DNA of 64,000 nucleotides from Rhea pennata (GCF_028389875.1 NC_084678.1:17576899-17640898); one strand, 5' to 3'. Numbered from the stretch's first letter, positions 43,401-58,071 are shown. The notes: generated by a model not told the origin, from the sequence alone. A program made the numbers and translations.

Positions 43401-46400
43401 CACAGTGTTTCAACTGGATCAGTATTTAAGTCTAAGTGATTTAAAAAAAAATCATTCTATATTTACACTTTCCAGTTTCTTTCCAAATAAGCTTTCTGCT
43501 TGCTCTAGTTACATTAAGCAGTACTTAGAGTAGATCTAGAGATCTACATTGTAAGCAGAAAAGATACATCTGATAATTTAGTATTAACACATTTTAGGTA
43601 GGTTCCTAGTCTTCACATTTTAAATACATACTAGGTTAAAAATTCAATATTTATTGGCTACTATTTATCCATCTAACTCAGTGCCACTATTTTTGGATGC
43701 TTTATTGACTTTCACTGGTGTCTGGGCCAAATGTACTTTACTAGCCCCACAGTAGGGAAGAGGGTGTGGGGGCAATAAACCTGTGTTATTTTTTTATTTT
43801 TTTCCCCGACTCCGCACTGATAAAGAGCCTCCTAATAGAGCTGCCTTTTGACTCTCTCTGGTTTGCAAATTTAAGGGTATGTAATGTTTTCTCTTACATT
43901 TTGTGTATGCTAACTTACTCCAGGGTACTCCATTGACACACTGTGAGAAGGAAGCTGGGATTATACCAGTGTAGTAATCTGCCTCCTACAGTCAGAATGA
44001 TCTGTCCTGTTGGCAATGCAAATATATTAGCAGAGCTGTATCAGCACTAAGAGCTCCTGCCAGCCCAGCTCTCTGGGGTCCCAGATCCTGTCTCCCCACA
44101 TCCCGTCCTCCTAGATCTCTGCTGACAGGGCTGTAGGCTGCGGTTAGACTTGCAGTCTGGGGTGGGCTCTGTCTTGCCTCTTTGCAATGCTTGAGGTGGG
44201 TGAGCTGCTGGGAGTCTGAAGGTCATTTTTTTCCTCTATGGTTGTGTGTGGTGACTGACTTTTGCCAAAAAGGGCTGGACTTGTGTTTAATTCCTTTGTG
44301 GCCTGCCCAAGTGGTGTTACTTGGTGGGAGAGGCAGGCTGTGAACCCTGTGCCCTACTGCGCCAGACCAGGCAATAATCTGGTGGCTCATTTTACTCCAA
44401 GCCAGTCTGTCTTGGTCAGTCTGCTTCCTCTCTCTTTTCCCTCCTGTATTTAGCTCCTCATTTCGTGACTGCTGGTGCTTCTGCTTGTAGGTGTAAGGGC
44501 AGTAGGTCGCTGAAGCTAGCTTTGCTTTGCTTGCCGTATTGAGGAAGTGCAGAGGAAGGCAACAATTGGTTTATTAGCACCCCAACAGTAGTTCAAAAGT
44601 TGTCCCAAACAAGACTCTAGCTTTTGTGTAGTCTTTCAGCCTGAGTTAAATAGTGCATTACATATGCTGACGTGTAGGAAGCTAGTGGTGCAGAGAAATT
44701 GTACTGGAGTTAATATTCTAGTCTAGCCATTCTGCTGCTATCTAACATTCTTTAAAGTTCACTTTTTATTTCAGGGCCTTACTGCTCTTGTATGGATTGA
44801 TTGGGATAATGGCACAGTTTAATGAAATTTTGCTGCCACATTTGTTATACTGTGTGTGGTTCTTGCGGGATCCCATCCTGAACTGATTCAGCTTGCTAGC
44901 TTGACCCCCACACCCACTCCCTGAAAAGGGGATGACTTTTTGCCATGTTGAGCTGAAATTGTGCTCCACAGAGTGAGGGGAAAGAAGAGTATGGACTAGG
45001 AAGAAGAGGTAATGTGACCAACCCCTTTGAATGCAATGAGCTGTTAGGTTGGCTTGGTTGTAGTATCAAACCATATCCTATTCTAAGTACTTCATTGAAG
45101 GTGTGTGTGTGTGAACATCAGTTTATAAGCTGGAGTAACTCCTGAAGTACACAGCTGACAGAAACCTACTGCCACAGTTAATGCTCCGTTCTCTAGTAAG
45201 CCGTGAAGTTATGTTGTTCTTCGCAAGAGTATTAGATGGGTGGGAGTAGAAGAGTCAGATGATGGCCTGGTAAGTGAAGCAAGTTACAAATATTAAGTAC
45301 ATCTTTCTCGTATCTGAGCGGGGACAAAGTTTTCCTAATTACAGATGAGCAAATGCCCAGAAAATGGAAACTGATTTGATGAGAGTCACAACTTTTAGTT
45401 AACAACAGTTAACTTTGTCATCTGTGTTTAGTTGCTTGAACACAGCCTTTATAATGTCTCAGATGAATACTTGTTGCTGCCCATCTCTAAAGCTGTTCTG
45501 AAGTTTGTATCTACTGTCTTGTAATTTAATATCTTTTTTGATTTCTGTAGGAAAGGCTAAGATATTTGCTGGTTTTGCTCTCATTGCTTCATGGTACAGA
45601 CTCTTTCTACGTACCTGGTGTGGCTCCTATCAACTTCCACCGGAATGATCCTGTGGAAATTAAGGTAGGGTGAACTTTAGATGGAGCTGCTATTTTTTTT
45701 CCTCTTGTTTATATCATAGCAGCTAAATATGTCTGTCAAGTCAAACTTTGGAATCCTTTTATTAAAATTCTGGGGCATATATTTTCTTTTTCATAACATT
45801 TGTGCTGGAGGAAAGCAGCCTCCAGTGGTTACTATCATCAGTTCACTCTGCTAGTCCCAGCTTGACTCTTTCTTGCTTCTTATTACTTCCTAATTCCTTC
45901 AGTAGTTACAGCAAAGTCCTCAAGGTGTTGCTATACTTGACAAAATGGCTTTCTTTTTCCCATTCTAGTTTTGAAGTGAATTTAATCATAGATTTTTTTT
46001 TCCTTTGGTATTGTACTGATTCTCAAAGTGAATATAGAGACTGAGTCTTTAGATGGTAGGCCAAAGTAATGATTTGAATCAGACCTTTACAGCTTTCTCT
46101 TCTACCCAGTTTCTACGTGTTGTGTCTTCAAGTCATGTGAAATCCACAATAAACCCATTCCAAGTACAGGCATTTGTCCTTGAGCATCATAATCTTCCAG
46201 CCTTGCTGCTGAAAAGCTGTTCCTGTACAGTATTGCTGGTAGTGAATGATGGAACTGCTCATCTAGTAAAGGAGGAAGCCAGCTTTGCTTCCAGACATCA
46301 GCAATTTAAAGCCTCCTTCATTTATTTTTCTAAAGATGTGGCCTCTGTCTCAGCACAGTTGGCACCCTTGGGGATGTTGAGGTTGCCTTCTCCCACAAGA

Positions 46401-46840
46401 AGCACAACACAATTTGCTCTCTGGCCACAGGCTGCCAGACCTAAGCTATTTTTAAGCAAATGAGACTGGCCTGTGGCTACAGTAAGCTTCCCTGGGGAAG
46501 GGGATATTGAATTGGCTGTTCTCAATGGGATTTTATGAGCCAAATATTTTCTCCGGTGATGAGACAAGTTGGCAGGTTTGCCAGCACTCTTCCAATAAAT
46601 GAGCTTGGCTGCGTTACAAAATACTCTTACTTTTCTGAGCAACTGTGGCCTGGGCTATATATGGTATGTCTCTGCACTTCTCTTGTGCCGTGTGATTTGT
46701 GGGTACTCTCCTGAAATGTTTTGAGTTTTGTCACTATCCTTTGTTTTTCCAATCTGATGGTTCTCTAGCTTTCTTCAGAGATAAAAGTTGCTCAGTTTTT
46801 CATATCAGTAGAGGTCAGACCTCTAGGTCCAATGTGACTT

Positions 46841-46877
<37 letters not shown>

Positions 46878-49800
46878 GTAATAACTGCAGTCTTCCGTGG
46901 AATGAAGCTCTTGAACATCTCTCAGACACTTTGCACTTTGTTGTTTTGCAGGACTTCACTGGGTCATAAATTTGTGAAACCAATTTAATTTACCATACCT
47001 TTCTGCAGGTGTTTCTCTGTTAATAAAATAATTGCTAGCAAATCATAGTGTGGGGAATATACAACTAGAAATTATGCAAAAGTGAAGAAAGGAGATCTCT
47101 CAGGATCATCTGTTCTTTCTTGCAGTTTCTATAACTGAGCTTTATGGAAGATGTTTCTATGTGAGCTTCAGCTTCTAGTTGGCATAGAGAAGGTATGAAA
47201 TCATCTGAGCTCTTTCATGTAGATAATTTTTCTTTTTTTTTTTTTTTCCAGGCTGTGAAGCTCACCAGTTCACGAACCCAGCTGCCATATGAATACTACT
47301 CATTGCCTTTCTGTCAGCCCACCAAGATAACATACAAGGCAGAGAATCTAGGTATGTATCTGTTGAACAGCATGCTACCTGTCAGTTAACAGACTGCCAC
47401 TGATAAGCTATGTGAGGTTATGTTTACAGGAGAAGAAGCAATTGCAGGTGTCACCTCTAATAAACCGCTTGAGTTGAGATAAACTGCCTGTTCTCTTTAT
47501 TTGTTATACACTAGCTGTTTGCAGACTAGAGTATCCATGCATCAGAATGTGGAAGCGCCTTTCAAAAAAGAGGACCTGTAACCAGTTTTGTAAGCAGTGC
47601 TCAGTATGTCAGGCAAATGACATAACCAGAATATCCTTCCATTTTTTCCACACAGCGGGCATCCATAGTAACACAGGAGACTTGTTCTCAGCATTTTAGT
47701 CATACAGAGCACTGCAAATCCTGTGGCAGTATGAGTGACAAGAAGCCTGGCAGCCCTCAACTCTGCCCTTATTTTCCTGTTTTCCAGGTGAGGTTCTCCG
47801 TGGAGATCGAATTGTAAATACACCTTTCCAGGTTTCCATGAGTGTGGAGAAGAAATGTGAGGTTCTGTGCAACTTTCCTAATAAGCCAGTCACTCTGACA
47901 GTTGAGCAGAGCAAGCTGATTGCTGAGCGAATCAGGGAAGATTACTATGTCCATCTGTGAGTCATCTCAGGCATGGGTTTGTGTCAGTGGGGATTCTGTG
48001 TAGTGGACAAATTTTATCTGAAATCTGTGCTTTCAGCATTGCTGATAACCTCCCTGTGGCAACACGGCTGGAGTTTTATTCAAATCGTGAGGAAGAGGAA
48101 AAGAAGAAGGAGAAGGATGTGCAGTTCGAGCATGGATACAGGCTTGGGTTTATGGACGGTAACAAGGTAGAGAATCCAGATGCTGTCTAAGGGGTGCCTA
48201 GAGGAGCTCTGGGTGTCTGTCAGATGATGTTAGAAGCTACCAAAGAGCATCAGGGTTGGGAATGTAACCAAAGGGTTTTATAAAGAGTGGATATAAGAAT
48301 GGAAATGAGGAATAGATCTTGTACTGGAAGAGGGAGAGCAGGTGCTAAAATACTGGAATGAAAAAAGAGTTTTAGCACTAGCACTGGCTTGCCCCATGAT
48401 GTTGGACAGCCTCATGCCATGGTTCTCCCTCGACAGAACAGGGGCAATGTACTTCCCAGAGATGCCCCAAAGGCTGGTTAGTCTTTAGCAATGACAGTGC
48501 CCCCTTCAGAGGGGAGGAGAATTGTCAAGTGTTTAATTTTTACATGAAACTGTCTGGGGTCTGACTGGAACTTTGGTTCAGTTCAGAAGATAGCAGTTGA
48601 ATTCCTTCAGTATAGTGCGATTGCTTATGCCTGAAAGAAACAAATATGCTTAAGGAAGGGGAGAAAAGATACATGATACTAGGAAGAAAATAAAGAAGAC
48701 TGCAAATAGTACAAAATGGAACATCTTTCTGCTTGTAAATATCTTGGGAAAAATGATTAAATTTGAAAATGAAAATTTAGCATGCCTATTTCTGCAAACG
48801 TTTTCCATGATTGCTTGCCCTAAAGATTAGTTGTTTGACTTAACAGAGGCATCTTTTTAGCCTACTCAAGTATTCAGCTATATGCATGGCTCTGATCACT
48901 TGAGACTAAGTTATTATGGATGAAAGAGCTTAATGCACCTGTTTCAAGTTGCTGCACTTCCTTTTGTCATAGGTGATGTGTGTGTGTAATTTTATATATA
49001 TATGTGTGTGTGTGTGTGTATAAAAGCCTGTTGAAAGTGCAAACTTAGGGCAGTTGTGATCCCCCACAGAATCTGAATAATGTTTATTTATCTGGTGGAA
49101 AAGGTAGACAGGAAACTTAAGGTTGTAGTTAGTGAGGTGCTTCCAAGCCAATCCTATGATTTTTGCTGCCACTGAAGTCTCCAGTGAATGCATGGTTGAG
49201 ATATGTCTTAATACATTGGTATTCTCCTGGCCAGAAATGGACTCAGACATTGTTGCTGATGCTTGGAGTGGTTGAGATGTCACCTTTTCAACGGCTATGT
49301 TCTCTCCTTTTGTTTCTTTAGCATTGCAGAGTGTTAGAGAGCCTGGTCTTGCTCTGTAGCACAACATATCTGGAGCGGTTGGGGTCTTCAGTTTCCAGCA
49401 TTGAAACTGCTTTCTCTAGTAGCTGCTTCTAAACATTGCCTGTTCTTCCCTTGGGATGCTAACACTTTTGTTTAATGTCAATCCATTTTAGTTCTACCTG
49501 CACAACCACCTCTCCTTCATCCTTTACTACCACAGAGAGGATGTGGAAGAGAACCAGGAGCCCACATACAGGGTTGTGCGCTTTGAAGTGGTACCCCAAA
49601 GTATTAAACTGGAAGGTGAGAGATTTTTAGGCAATGGAGTTGGGGAGGAGAGTCTCTTGAAGGGCTGGGAGTTGAACACCACTAACACATCAGGGTAGTA
49701 ATTGTTACTTCCATTGTAGATCTCATGGCACAGAAATAAGGGGGTCTGAATTATAAGAACAATATAAGGTCTTGTTAGTAAGGAAATATCAAAAATAGGG

Positions 49801-52800
49801 ATATATTTTTAAAATGCAGCACATGGGAAATGAATCAATTTCAAGAGACTTGGGGGGTTTTCGCACTGTGTCATCTGATGTGTAGTATGCGTGGCATCTC
49901 GCGTCCATTGTGGCCCAGATCTCCCCCACTGAGACAGAACAGCAGGCATGCCAGTCCAGAGACCCACGGAATATTTGGAGCTGTTCTAGAGGGATTAAAA
50001 CTTTGAATTTTTGAGTTACGGAGTTAATCTTCCTAGTTCAGTGGGCCCAGTATGAAACAGCAATCTCAAAGGGAGAAGTTGCCCATATCGTATATTGTCC
50101 CATACAACTCCTCTAGCGGCAGCAGCAGGCCCTGCTGGAGAGGCTTGTTTCTCAGCATCTCATGTGGAATAGAGGATTTGTTCTTTGATCTAGATCCTTG
50201 TTTTCAGATCCTCTAGCTTCTATCCTTTCAGTTAGGGAAAGGCTCACACATAGCTTTCCTTAAAGGTTTGTTAATACTGCTGTATTCCTGATTGGAAGAA
50301 TAGTCTTGGAAAAAGCAAAGCAGCAGAGAAAGGAATGGATGCTTCCCCTGCAGTATTTGGAGTAAATGCAACACAGTGGCTTGTACTTGCGTCGGGATGG
50401 TCAGTGGGAGAGCTTGTGCTGTAGAGGGAAGTGTTGACCTAGTGTGTGCCTTGTTTTCTCTTGTAGACTTGAAGGCTGATGAGAAGGGTATGTGTACCCT
50501 ACCTGAAGCTACAGGCTCTGCTCCCCAGGAAATAGATCCTTCTAAAGAGAATCAGATGCTCTTCACCTACTCTGTCCATTGGGAGGTGAGGGGATAATGC
50601 GAAGCTGGCTGCCAACTAACTCCCCTAACTGGCATTGACTGTCTGGCAGTTAGTGCTCAGAGTGCCTGTATCACAGAAGTGTTGTGGAAGGCACTGGGAA
50701 CCCTGTGGTGTAACATGACATGGGGCTGTGATAACATGACATCGGGCGTTTCAGAAGGGTGTCTGGTCATGTGGGGTTGTTCTTCTAGGAAAGTGACATT
50801 AAATGGGCTTCCCGCTGGGACACCTACCTGACCATGAGTGATGTGCAGATTCATTGGTTCTCCATCATTAATTCAGTTGTGGTCGTCTTTTTCCTTTCAG
50901 GTGAGTGATGTGTGGGATGAAGAAGGCTTTCCCATTTATCTGCAGGGAGTTTGCTTTAAGCTTCAGCTGCAAGTAGCCTGAGGAGGATGTGGCCAGATCT
51001 GAACTGTCAGAAGGGCCAGGAAACAAACGTTAGCACGTATAAAATCTTCCAGTTCAGGCAGCACCCTGTAGGGTTGGGCTCTTACTCGCTTCTGTTCTCC
51101 AGTTGGGGCACTTGGGGAAGGGTAGAATCATTAATGTGGTTAATGCGTCTTGTATGTCCACATTTAAGAAGAATAAACAGGAAGGCCACAGTACTGTATT
51201 CATATGGGAATGCTGCCTTCCTTATCTCCTGGAGTTTTGCTCCTGTCTTTGCTGAAGGCTGGGAGAGATGACTAATGCTCAGGGCCTCCTCTGCTAGCCA
51301 GAACCATATATTCTGGCGCAACCTTGTAGTTGCACAGCGTCAGAACAGTAGGGCCATCTGGGAGCCTCTGAGCCAAATTCAGTTTGTGTGTTTTCAGGTA
51401 TTCTCAGCATGATCATCATCCGCACTCTCCGGAAGGACATTGCCAACTACAACAAGGAAGATGACATTGTATGATGTGTTCACTCTTGGGGCTGGGATCA
51501 GAGAGGGAGGGAAGCACAACTGAGGAGGGATCTAGTATGAGGAAACTAGATGTATTTTCTCTTCTATTTCCCTAGTTTTGCTGCTAGTCTTGAAGATGGG
51601 AGGGAGAGTTCTGTAATACACTGTCATGGTATCTTTGGCTCTCTGTACAATGGCAGATCACCAGTTTGGACATTTTCAGACCTAAGTAATTACTGTTGAC
51701 ACTTTTGTAGATGAGTGCCTTGGCATTGGTAATCCAGGCCTAAACTGATTGTATAGACCCTCAACCTAAAGCCTAGGAGGAAAGAAGTTTCTTAACTAGG
51801 ATGATGTAATTCTTTTAAAGACCTGGTTACAAGGAAATTCACCTCTTAGACTGGCTGTGGTAGGACATTCATTTCCACTGACAGACAGCATCTAAGTACC
51901 TTCTTTTTTTGTTGTTGCTACAGGAAGATACCATGGAAGAATCTGGTTGGAAACTTGTGCATGGAGATGTCTTCAGGCCTCCGCAGTATCCTATGATCCT
52001 CAGCTCTCTCCTGGGTTCTGGGATTCAGCTCTTTTGTATGATCCTGATTGTCATCTGTGAGTGGCACATGTTGAGTTGGGGTGGTTTTAACAAGAAGAGA
52101 AACAATGCTCAAGGGCATTTGTAGCTCTCATTGACTTCAGCATATGCTTGCCTTTGCTCAAGTTAAGCTGGATAAGGCCTACTTCCTGTTGCAGGGTTGA
52201 TCTAGGCTGCAGGCCTATGGCCTAAATGGCTTCTAAATCTCTAGATACCCTTCCCTAAATGAAAGCCTTATTTTCTGCATTTGTATTGTCTTTTATCAAG
52301 TTATGAGGACAGGGATATTGTGGAAACACTGGGTGGTAGCAAGCTGAGGGACTGTTGCTTATGTGTACTTTGCCTTCTGAGCTGCACCTGTTCAGCACTG
52401 GAAAAATGAGGCTGAAACATGTCTGTAGCTTGAGATCAAAGCTGTGGCTTTCTCTCTGGCTGATGCTGGAGGCTGTAGATGTATTATGCTGCAGGGGAAG
52501 TGAGATCTGTACAGGAGGCAGAGTCATTCCAGGCAGCTGCAATCTGTCATGTAGCAGAGGGCCCCTGGCCTCCAGATGCTGACTAGCACACATACATCGG
52601 AGCTGCTATTTCTCGTGATTTGTTTTTTTGTTTTGTTTTGTTTTTTTGTTTTTGTTTTTTTTAACCTTCTGCAGTTGTTGCCATGCTGGGAATGCTGTCA
52701 CCTTCTAGCCGGGGTGCACTGATGACTACTGCCTGCTTTCTCTTCATGTTCATGGGGTAGGTGTGTCCACTGCTTCCCACTGCAAGATTGTTTTCTCCCA

Positions 52801-55800
52801 GGGAAGGGAAACTAACTTTGTCTTGGTCTGTTTTTATCCAGAGTTTTTGGTGGATTCTTTGCTGGCCGTTTATACCGGACTCTGAAAGGACATAGATGGA
52901 AGAAGGGAGCCTTTTGTGTAAGTCTTCTGGTGTGCTGTGCTGCTCAGCCATCTCTGTGGGTGGGTAATACCTGTGGATAAGCTCCATGTATGTTTCTGGA
53001 TAGCTGGGTGCAGCCTGGCTGTGTGATAGAGATTTGTTATGGATTGAGACCTTGTAGCTTTACACAAAAGGGAGGACACCAGAGCATGTACCATAGTAAA
53101 GCAGGAGGATTGTCTAATATCTTCCTCATATACTTCACCATAGTCTTACAGCACTAATAAACAGAGGATGGAAAAGGGATGCTTCTTCCATGTGTGCTTC
53201 ATCCCAGCAATGGAGTCATTAAAAAGAAACATCTGGTTTGTAATAGCCTCATGTTTTCTCTTAACTTGTGTTTGTTCTTGCAGACAGCTACTCTGTATCC
53301 AGGTGTAGTCTTTGGTATTTGCTTTGTCCTGAACTGTTTCATCTGGGGGAAACACTCCTCTGGAGCGGTAGGTACCCTCCTTATCCTGCAGGTGTGCCAG
53401 AGAGGGGAGGAGGGTGACTGGAGTGTCAGAGTTGCTTAGTTTCCTGGCAACTTCCTAAATGTGGGTGCCAGCACAATGGTTAGCTGAAAAGTTGGTCTGG
53501 CCAGTGACTTCAGTCTCCAGGGCAAGGGAACTTGCTGGAAGTCTCACTTGTGACATTGATGTGGTTCCAGGTGCCTTTCCCAACTATGGTGGCCTTGCTG
53601 TGCATGTGGTTTGGGATCTCCTTGCCATTGGTCTACCTGGGTTACTACTTTGGATTTCGCAAACAGCCATATGACAATCCTGTACGGACCAATCAGATTC
53701 CAAGACAGATTCCAGAGCAGAGGTGGTATATGAACAAATTTGTCGGGTGAGTGATGAGTGTCTGGGAAATATGGTGAGTTAAGATCTCCCCCACCTCAGT
53801 CTCTTTAGGCTGCTGAACATCACGTTTCTGCTAGTCTCTGGACACAGACAATTCCTTATGAGGAATGCGATATTACGGACTTAATCTTGACAAGCTGTGG
53901 TATGACTCTGGTGCACAGAGAAGTGGTATGCACTAAAAGATAGGAGCAGCTGTGTCATTTATTGTATGAAATTTATTCCAGTAATCTGAAGCTGTAGAGC
54001 TTTTGCTAGGAGTGCCTTTGTGTGATTGCAGGTGACTTTTAATAGCTAGACAGTTATATTGTGCTGCTAATTATTTTCTTTTTTCGTTCTGTAGGATTCT
54101 CATGGCTGGTATTCTGCCTTTTGGAGCCATGTTCATTGAGTTGTTCTTCATTTTCAGTGTAAGTATTAAACCTGCTTTGCTTCTGAATAGGATACCTATC
54201 ATGCCAAAGCCAAGGTGGTTTTGAAAGGGAGGGGGCGTCCATTTGGAATACGGTCCTATTTCTGTTCTTACTGAAGGGGCTAACGGTTCTCCTTGAGGCC
54301 TTTCAGTATTGCCTCCAGAGAGAGCAGGGGCATGGATGTCTTCAGTCTGTTTTCTTGCTGGAGATCCTGGAGATGTCTGTAAAACTTTCTTGGATTATAT
54401 GAAGGACAGTGGCAAAGATGAAAGCCATGTAACATCATGCCTCGGAAGGGTCCTGGCCTTAAAACATTCAAATAAGACTGCAGCTGTTCATTTTTCCACT
54501 TTTTTGTGAACAGTAATAGGGAGATAATGGATATGAACAAAATACCTCATAACTATCTTTGGGCACCTTGCAACCTGATTCTTTTGAAGGCACATTGTGA
54601 AATGCGCTTGATTTAAGGCTTTGTCTGTATGAGGCCAAGGTGGCCCTTATTTCTCCTAGGGTCATCCAGTAGAATTTAATCTCGTATTCCCTGTTTAATT
54701 GCAGTAGCATAGAGACAAATTTATGTTGTGTCTTTTTTTCAGGCAATCTGGGAGAACCAGTTCTATTACCTTTTTGGCTTTCTCTTCCTGGTGTTTATAA
54801 TCTTGGTGGTATCGTGCTCTCAGATCAGCATTGTCATGGTGTACTTCCAGCTTTGTGCTGAGGTGAGATTTCCTCTACTATAGTTTTAGTAGCTGACAGG
54901 AGCAGGAGGAGTTCCTGCTCCTGGAAAACCACAGATCACTGTATGGCTGCTTCTCAGCAGAAATGTAGTGTGGCCCAGCTTCATCAGTGCAAGTGTCCGT
55001 AACACCTTTTGACTTCAAGGAGAGTTGAAGCTACTTGTTATCTGCTCAGCTGAGGAGGTTTTCACATTGGAAATTCTGCTTGGGGCAGGATGCTTAGAGC
55101 TGACTTCTCTTCCTGAAGAAGCAGTTTCATTTCATCTGTGTATGAGGGAGAAATGCAAGGCCAGAGGCTGAGCAGTGTTCTTCTGCAGCAAGTGCTGTAA
55201 CGCTGGCCTGGCTTTGTTTCACTGTCAACTTTTCATCCTCTTCATTTGGAAACACTTCAGTTACTACTTCTGTAACAAAGTAGTTCCCCACCCCAAACTG
55301 TGGTTATCTTTTGGAGGAAAATAGATGATGATCTGACTGTCTCAAAGTTTGTGGTCACCTGAGTCAGAGGCCCTGGTGACACAGGAAAAGGAAGCCTGTG
55401 GGAGAATGCTAAGGCTTAAGGCTTTTTACCCTCTCAGGATTACCGTTGGTGGTGGAGGACCTTCTTGGTGTCTGGAGGATCTGCCTTCTATGTGCTGATT
55501 TATGCCATCTTCTACTTTGTGAACAAGGTATCGTTATCCCTATTGTGTAAAGCTAACACCTTTCTAGAGATTTGGAGAAGGATTTAGATTTGGAGAAGGA
55601 AAATGCAAAACTGCCTAGTTATGGTGTGAACCATGCCAGGATAGGGTAGCTCACCAGGCAACTATGCTAATAATTCTTTACAAAGGAGAGAGCAGATCAT
55701 AGGTACGTGAGATCCTGGTCTGTGCTCACCTGTGGGGAGTGATCAGTTGCGAGTATAAGTGCTAGCATGATGTACCTTAACCCTGCTTCGAAGGGGATGT

Positions 55801-56101
55801 CTTTTCAGCAAACCAAAAGAGATTCAGTAGAGGGTTTCTTTTGCTTTTTTGCTGAATGTGCTCTTGTAGGAGGCATTGGCTGAGTTGGGAAGGTGACTCT
55901 TGTTAACCCTGTACTCAATTTTACTTGTTTTCTCCTCCTCTTCTGTTTTAGCTGGATATTGTTGAGTTCATTCCCTCCTTACTATACTTTGGCTACACCG
56001 CCCTTATGGTCTTGTCCTTCTGGCTCCTCACTGGAACCATTGGCTTCTATGCAGCCTACATGTTTGTCCGGAAGATCTATGCCGCAGTGAAAATAGACTG
56101 A
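40413..56101 (+). CDS. TM9SF4: TM9SF4, transmembrane 9 superfamily member 4
   Basis: Nonaspanin of endosomes/Golgi linked to phagocytosis, adhesion, glycine-rich TM-segment sorting and V-ATPase pH control. Exons: 40413-40433, 45551-45664, 47252-47351, 47788-47956, 48037-48166, 49492-49615, 50467-50585, 50789-50900, 51398-51468, 51924-52056, 52675-52756, 52842-52917, 53284-53367, 53571-53746, 54095-54158, 54743-54862, 55438-55527, 55952-56101; all GT-AG; 1935 nt, 644 aa (human 642). A signal peptide ends near residue 25 ([10 protein letters not shown], then [11 protein letters not shown]). A luminal domain runs to about 280, the first helix after it is [20 protein letters not shown], and eight more follow from about 350. 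The C-terminus VKID carries the KxD COPI/Golgi-retention signal typical of the family. The start is AAGATGG, in the human position. Confidence 0.98.
40434..45550 (+). other. TM9SF4 intron 1 (5.1 kb)
   Basis: GC-rich for its first 0.5 kb (CpG island), then AT-rich. Holds a G run at about 41828-41848 and a short tandem duplication of taagtacagaaaacaaaag at about 43371-43408. I recognise no CR1 or other repeat family and no exon. Confidence 0.75.
45665..47251 (+). other. TM9SF4 intron 2 with poly(T) tract
   Basis: Contains an uninterrupted run of about 33 T at 46844-46876. No coding exon seen. A second T-rich stretch forms the polypyrimidine tract of the exon 3 acceptor. Confidence 0.8.
48167..55951 (+). 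other. TM9SF4 introns 5-17
   Basis: Small to medium introns (about 85 to 1325 bp) between the listed exons. Simple repeats only: (TG)n/(TA)n near 48972-49021 and a T/G-rich tract at 52621-52662 before exon 11. Nothing else recognised. Confidence 0.7.
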
Positions 56102-56220
56102 AGATGCACAGATTCAGCAGAAAGTAGACACCTCTGTATGCGTGTCCTCTTGAGAGTGAAGGGGTCCTCTTCTCCCCACTCTTTTAAGGAAACGAAACGC
56201 AGTGGGAGAGTGACAAGAGA

Positions 56221-56226
56221 AATAAA
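56221..56226 (+). terminator. Candidate proximal TM9SF4 poly(A) signal
   Basis: AATAAA 120 bp downstream of the stop codon. Whether it is used is unknown. Confidence 0.4.
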
Positions 56227-58065
56227 TAACTCCTCATTTTGGAATGTAACTTTTGGCACAGTGTACATGGATTCTGGGCTACTTCTGGGGGGAAGAGGGG
56301 TCTGTAGATACCTTGCATTTTAACTTTATTATCCTATTCCAGTTTTGAGGGAGTTTTTTAGCAGAAAAATGTCCCTCTGTATAAGCAAACACTTTTTTTT
56401 TTTTCCGGCTAATTCATCTTTTTTTAATGATGATGAATGGATTTGAAACAGCAGTGGAAACACTTGTGAAAATGTTTTCTTCCAGCCCCTAGGGTGCTCT
56501 AGGATTCAGGGAGACTCTTCAAAACAGTATCAGGCCGGGTTTCTTTCCTGCCTTCATGTCTGCATGGAAGAGGGAGCTTGAATATGGCAAAATAAGAGGA
56601 TTCTAAAGGCTCACTCTGCGTGACTGTGGTGTGCTCTGACTGTATAAGTTCTGGCTCCAGCTTGTTTACGGTTCCATGGAGGTGGCACTCAGAGCCTGGG
56701 AAGTGCAATTTGACACAGAGAGCACGAGAACCTTCTCCATCACTTCTTCCCTCTGGCCTTGGACAATATGTGCTTCCACTGGAAGGGCTTTAGGGAGGGT
56801 GGGATTTCCTCTCTTTTTGAAGATGCAACTGGATGCAGCAGGATGAAACGTTCTTGTGGAAGCAGCGTGATTCTGCTGGTGCTAGAGTACGCAACTAGAA
56901 GAATGTTTGAGGTAACTGCAAGGGTCTGTTCTGTGATACGATAGTTTTGCTCCTGCCACATGAGGAAACAGTGTAGACTTCCTTCCTAGGAACTCCTCTG
57001 GGACTGCATAGAGAAATCCACTGTGGAGAGAAATCCACTGTGATGTTGCTTTAGTGCCGAGGAATGTGATGCAGTGTTCGGGCTCGGCTGCTGTGAAATG
57101 TGTGCAAACCATGTAGAAGGGGCTGGGAACAGAGTGGCCCCAACAAGTTCTCCCATTGCCAGAAGTGGTCTGTCTCACTACCTGCCCTGTTTTCCAGCTG
57201 CTCTTGCTGCTCTCTTCTCCTGTTTTAGATTCTCTACCTCCAGGCTACAGAAAAAGTGTACACCCCAAAAGTTGTGTTTTGTTCTTCTCTGCAAAATGAT
57301 CCAAGATCTCTGGAATAGCCAATATGCAGAGCTCCTCTTTTTCCGTGGCTTGATGCTTGAATCAGCACATGGGAAGTTGTTTTTTAAATGAGGTTATAGT
57401 TTTATTTTGGTCACTTAAATGATGTTTACCAGTAAAAAAGATTCCACGTTATAGTGAAGGCTCCCTCCATCCCCTGATTAGCTTGATTCAGTCAGGGTTA
57501 CAGGGGAGAGTTTTTAGTGAGATCCATGGAAGTTCTACTTTTGCTTCTTTCTGTAGTAAGAAATAAGGTCTCCAAATAGTCAGCTGCCACAGGTTGCTAT
57601 TCCAACACAGAACTGTGAAAAGCCCTCCCAGTTACCAACACTGATGTATGCACACTTAAGAGTTTGGGCTTTTGTACTTTATCCAAGTCACTGTAAGAGT
57701 CTCCACTGGGCCTGCGTCTCATAGCAATGGCATTTGCTGACTTCCCCAAAGGCCTGTTTCCTTTTCAGCACTTGGTCTTTACAGTCTTGCCCAATAACTT
57801 CAGCTACCCATCGTGCCAAAGTTCAGTCATCCAGAAATCAAGGATGGAAAAAAGGAGCATAGGATACACAAGCCAGCTGTGCTGTGGAGTTCTCCACTAG
57901 TTCTAATTTAAGATCTTTCTCTTGAGATTTTTTTTCTCTCCCTCCCCCCCCCCCAACTCAGTGGAGAGGTTCAGCCAGCATTGATTTCTCTCCTTTCCCC
58001 AAAGTGTTTTCTTTGTATTCTTTGTAATTTTTAATTAATGTATGTATTCTTTGTGTCCTATTGTA

Positions 58066-58071
58066 AATAAA
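58066..58071 (+). terminator. Distal TM9SF4 poly(A) signal
   Basis: AATAAA in ttgtaaataaatctgcc, followed within 30 bases by T/G-rich sequence (gtcctgttgtcctg). Confidence 0.75.
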
